DNA from: CAZUVM01 sp964623885
GTDB taxonomy: Bacteria > Verrucomicrobiota > Verrucomicrobiia > Limisphaerales > UBA8199
Direction of reading: 5' to 3'
Length of the DNA: 33,771 nucleotides
Assembly: GCA_964623885.1 (NCBI GenBank)
Contig: CAZUVM010000179.1
Span: 1 to 33,771, forward strand
Positions 31,946 to 33,771 of this stretch are shown in pieces. How positions within the stretch are numbered: the stretch's first letter is position 1; each line of letters opens with the position of its first letter. The translations under genes were made by a program, and so were the position numbers. The notes under the pieces are model-generated. The model saw nothing but the letters and a program-made list of their open reading frames with translations. It had not been told where the DNA came from and made no database searches.

Positions 31946-32422
31946 ATGGAAAACGATCATCAGCAGACCAATTCGTGCCCAAACCCAGAGCCCACCGGAT
32001 CTGGTCATGGGACAGATCCCGAACCGGGCATGAGCGACCTGTGGATTCGATTGAAACAAATTCTTGCGGTCGCAGAGCGTGTCGTCGAAGCGCGCAAGGC
32101 GGACCAGGACGATATTCGCAAGTTTGACCAATTCCTACGCGCCTTCGATGAACAAGAGCTGTTCGTAATCGAGCGAATGCTCCTAAATCGCCCGGATGAA
32201 ATGATGTTCGAGCTGCAGGATGAGCTGGACCGACATCGCGCGCTAACCGAACGGGTACGCCATGCCCTCAAGCGGACGGATCTGACCGTTACGGAACAGA
32301 AGCGGATGTACCGGGACGTGCACCAAATCATCAAACTGCGATCGCAGTTCCTCCGCCGCGAGAAGACACGGCTGGAGCAAAAGCACCCGCGGCGTAAGCG
32401 CGGCTGGGAGGATGCCTTTTAA
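31946..32422 (+). CDS. Unknown small charged protein, intact copy B
   Basis: This 158-residue protein has a low-complexity, Pro/Asn-rich N-terminus (1-30, with TGSGHG) followed by predicted helices rich in charge: I-L-A-V-A-E-R-V-V-E-A-R-K-A-D-Q-D-D, F-D-E-Q-E-L-F-V-I-E-R-M-L, then LTERVRHALKRTDLTVTEQ and R-S-Q-F-L-R-R-E-K. The C-terminus is very basic (KHPRRKRGWEDAF). The layout suggests a coiled-coil or nucleic-acid-binding protein, but no family is recognised. It is the better preserved of two copies; the other is at 27004-27402. It diverges from the antitoxin gene, with 212 bp between. A further in-frame start upstream (31880) would include the conserved box and is not used. Confidence 0.65.
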   Translation: MENDHQQTNSCPNPEPTGSGHGTDPEPGMSDLWIRLKQILAVAERVVEARKADQDDIRKFDQFLRAFDEQELFVIERMLLNRPDEMMFELQDELDRHRALTERVRHALKRTDLTVTEQKRMYRDVHQIIKLRSQFLRREKTRLEQKHPRRKRGWEDAF

Positions 32423-32817
32423 AGGTCGGCCCCTAATAATAATCGATATCCCGGAATATTTTGTTTCGCTGCCCTTGGTGCAGCAGAACTCAGCAACGCA
32501 CTCCGTGCAATTGAGCCGCAGGTCCTGGGCCGCCATTTGTCCGGCGCCGTATACCTCTTTGCAGTGACCCAATCCTCCGACGGCAGGTAAACAGACAAGT
32601 GCTGCAAGACCATTCACGCGCTCGGGCCGCTGATTTCGTTTATAGCGCGTTTTGGTTAAAATACGATTTGGACATTTCCCCAGGAAAACAAAGGATTTTG
32701 GCCAATCCGGTATAATGGAGCCCGCCAAAGCCACCGCTCAAGTTACACTGTTCCTCCAAAATGAACCCCACCGAGGCAAGCACCTATCGGATTGATTGCG
32801 ATTTTTTGAGTGGCGCT

Positions 32818-32855
32818 AGTAGTTAATAGTTTATGCCTATGCGTTTCAAAAAACC
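32818..32855 (+). repeat. Short intergenic repeat, copy 1
   Basis: It begins AGTAGTTAATAGTTTA and continues with TGCCTATGC and TTTC-A-rich sequence. The first 16 bases match 33047-33062 with one difference and the rest aligns loosely. The hairpin seen in copy 2 is not preserved. Confidence 0.45.
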
Positions 32856-33046
32856 GCGGTGCGAGGGTTGCTGGGCCGCCGTTGTTTCGCTTGCAGGGTG
32901 GGCCGCTCGTTGACGGCATCCGAAGGTGTGCACCAACAGCTCGCGCACTCGTTCCGGTTGCTGGGACGGTGCATCGCCTCCTCCGGATGATTAACCGCAC
33001 GAGCCAAGCCCCAAGCGAGTGCCTTCGAGTTTTCTTTGGTGGCCCG

Positions 33047-33085
33047 AGTATTTAATAGTTTAAGGCTGTAGCCTTAAAGAAAAGC
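33047..33085 (+). repeat. Short intergenic repeat, copy 2, with perfect hairpin
   Basis: It begins AGTATTTAATAGTTTA like 32818. TTTAAGGCT (33059-33067), GT, AGCCTTAAA (33070-33078) is a perfect 9-bp stem, followed by GAAAA. On the - strand the stem is followed by a run ending in T-rich sequence, so it could also act as a terminator for something transcribed leftward. Confidence 0.5.
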
Positions 33086-33281
33086 AATCCTGCTATGTGG
33101 TGGTAACGATGTTGTTCGTAGTGGCTGGATATCCGTCATCGAGTGTTAGGGGCGCCGTGACCAGATAAATCGGACCGGACCTTGGGAAATGGAACTAAAA
33201 TCGTGTCGCCATTTTGAAGCCCCTCGATCGCCTCCAAGGAGGTTTGTCTCGCCCAGCCCGGGCGGCACAATGTTGATGAAG

Positions 33282-33771
33282 TTAACGAGGAGAATTCTGA
33301 CGTGAGTTTCGCTTGGCTCGCCTCTGCTTTTTGCGTAACGCCTCCGCGGCTGTTTCCACCTCCAGCAGATCTCTCTGCGCGGTGAAAAAATTCTTCATCT
33401 CCTCAAGCGTAGGCGGCTCCTTAAGCAAGTGCCGGTAACCTTCATCGTCCTTTTGCGGCACCCCGCTGCATAAACGGCTCAGCGCGGTTGCACATTGAGC
33501 TTCCACACCGGCAGCACCAAAGGCCTGGCGAAATTGTTTAATAGAAAACCCATGATTACGCATCAGCAGGTAGAGATCCACCCAATCACGGGTTTTCGAG
33601 CGCACCGCCGATACCAAACATTTGGACTGGAACAGTTCGTTGAGGGTAGCTAGCCGCGGTTTGCCCTCCGTTTTTGTTTCCAGCACGGAAATCAACGGCC
33701 TTTCCGGCGTAAAGAACGAAACCTTCACCATTTGGTTGACCACAAAATTCTGTTGGTAGTCCAACCGCTCC
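33282..33771 (-). CDS. AbiEii-type nucleotidyltransferase, C-terminal part, cut by window edge
   Basis: The frame is open to the right edge and reads leftward. V-K-V-S-F-F, L-A-T-L-N-E-L-F-x-S-K and RSKTRDWVDLYLLMRNHG are the conserved second half of AbiEii/AbiGii-family nucleotidyltransferases, including the Lys and Arg-Asp residues that follow the active-site domain. The catalytic GG...D-x-D part lies outside the window. The C-terminus ends in a basic helix (E-A-L-R-K-K-Q-R-R-A-K-R). This is exactly the half that is missing from the fragment at 20070-20342, but on the other strand and 13 kb away. It may be an intact gene of a type IV toxin-antitoxin-like pair whose partner is beyond the edge. 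Confidence 0.8.
   Translation of the reverse strand, partial: ERLDYQQNFVVNQMVKVSFFTPERPLISVLETKTEGKPRLATLNELFQSKCLVSAVRSKTRDWVDLYLLMRNHGFSIKQFRQAFGAAGVEAQCATALSRLCSGVPQKDDEGYRHLLKEPPTLEEMKNFFTAQRDLLEVETAAEALRKKQRRAKRNSRQNSPR

Larger units (their letters stand above)
32423..33281. other. About 860 bp without a convincing gene
   Basis: Short frames on both strands lack known domains or good starts. On the - strand, 32430-32734 reads as a Cys-containing peptide that continues into the antisense of copy B and looks fortuitous or degenerate. The stretch contains two copies of a short repeat (32818 and 33047), the second with a perfect hairpin. It may be an intergenic repeat element. Confidence 0.5.

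Noticed and set aside
32243..32734. 163-codon open frame on the - strand
   Set aside because: Its 3' part is antisense to copy B of the small protein; the Cys-containing part matches nothing I recognise.
1..33771. Transposons, integrases, tRNA or rRNA genes
   Set aside because: No transposase or recombinase motif, terminal inverted repeats, or RNA gene signature was recognised on either strand by eye.

Overview
The window reads as a chromosomal fragment of a Verrucomicrobiota bacterium (Pedosphaera/Limisphaerales-like). This is inferred from gene content: a pseudopilin with a verrucomicrobial/planctomycetal N-terminus, a hybrid sugar-sensor/AraC regulator of the XylR type, very large Ala/Gly/Ser/Thr-rich surface proteins, and many secreted glycosidases. 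I saw no rRNA, tRNA, transposase, integrase or CRISPR array.

Left part (1-18871, all + strand): a polysaccharide-utilisation locus. In order it holds the 3' part of a GH9 endoglucanase, an aldo/keto reductase, a FucU/RbsD-type sugar mutarotase, an ACS-type MFS transporter, a XylR-like regulator, a pseudopilin-like protein, a 2122-residue surface protein of FN3 domains and an unnamed repeated beta-module, a GH31 alpha-glycosidase with an N-terminal CBM9-like domain, and an unusual fusion of an isochorismatase-like domain to a GH29 alpha-L-fucosidase. A GH51 arabinofuranosidase lies on the - strand at 20930-23302. Together these would suit a beta-glucan backbone with alpha-linked, fucosyl and arabinofuranosyl side chains, such as xyloglucan. 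That substrate is an inference. A 37-bp promoter-like block is shared by the aldo/keto reductase (1135-1171) and the pseudopilin (5485-5521) and may be the target of the encoded regulator.

Middle (19071-20813): remnants of three different nucleotidyltransferase toxin-antitoxin-like modules (DUF6036-type, AbiEii-type and a minimal NTase). Two of them are fused head-on at about 20342, where both genes are truncated.

Right part (23371-33771): accessory DNA. It holds a SNF2-family helicase with a tightly linked 339-residue partner, two diverged copies of an unknown small charged protein (27004 and 31946) that share an upstream box, a - strand three-gene cluster of unknown function headed by a small HTH protein, a VapBC-like pair with a candidate operator, long non-coding stretches with dyads and a short repeated element, and the C-terminal part of another AbiEii-like nucleotidyltransferase running off the right edge.
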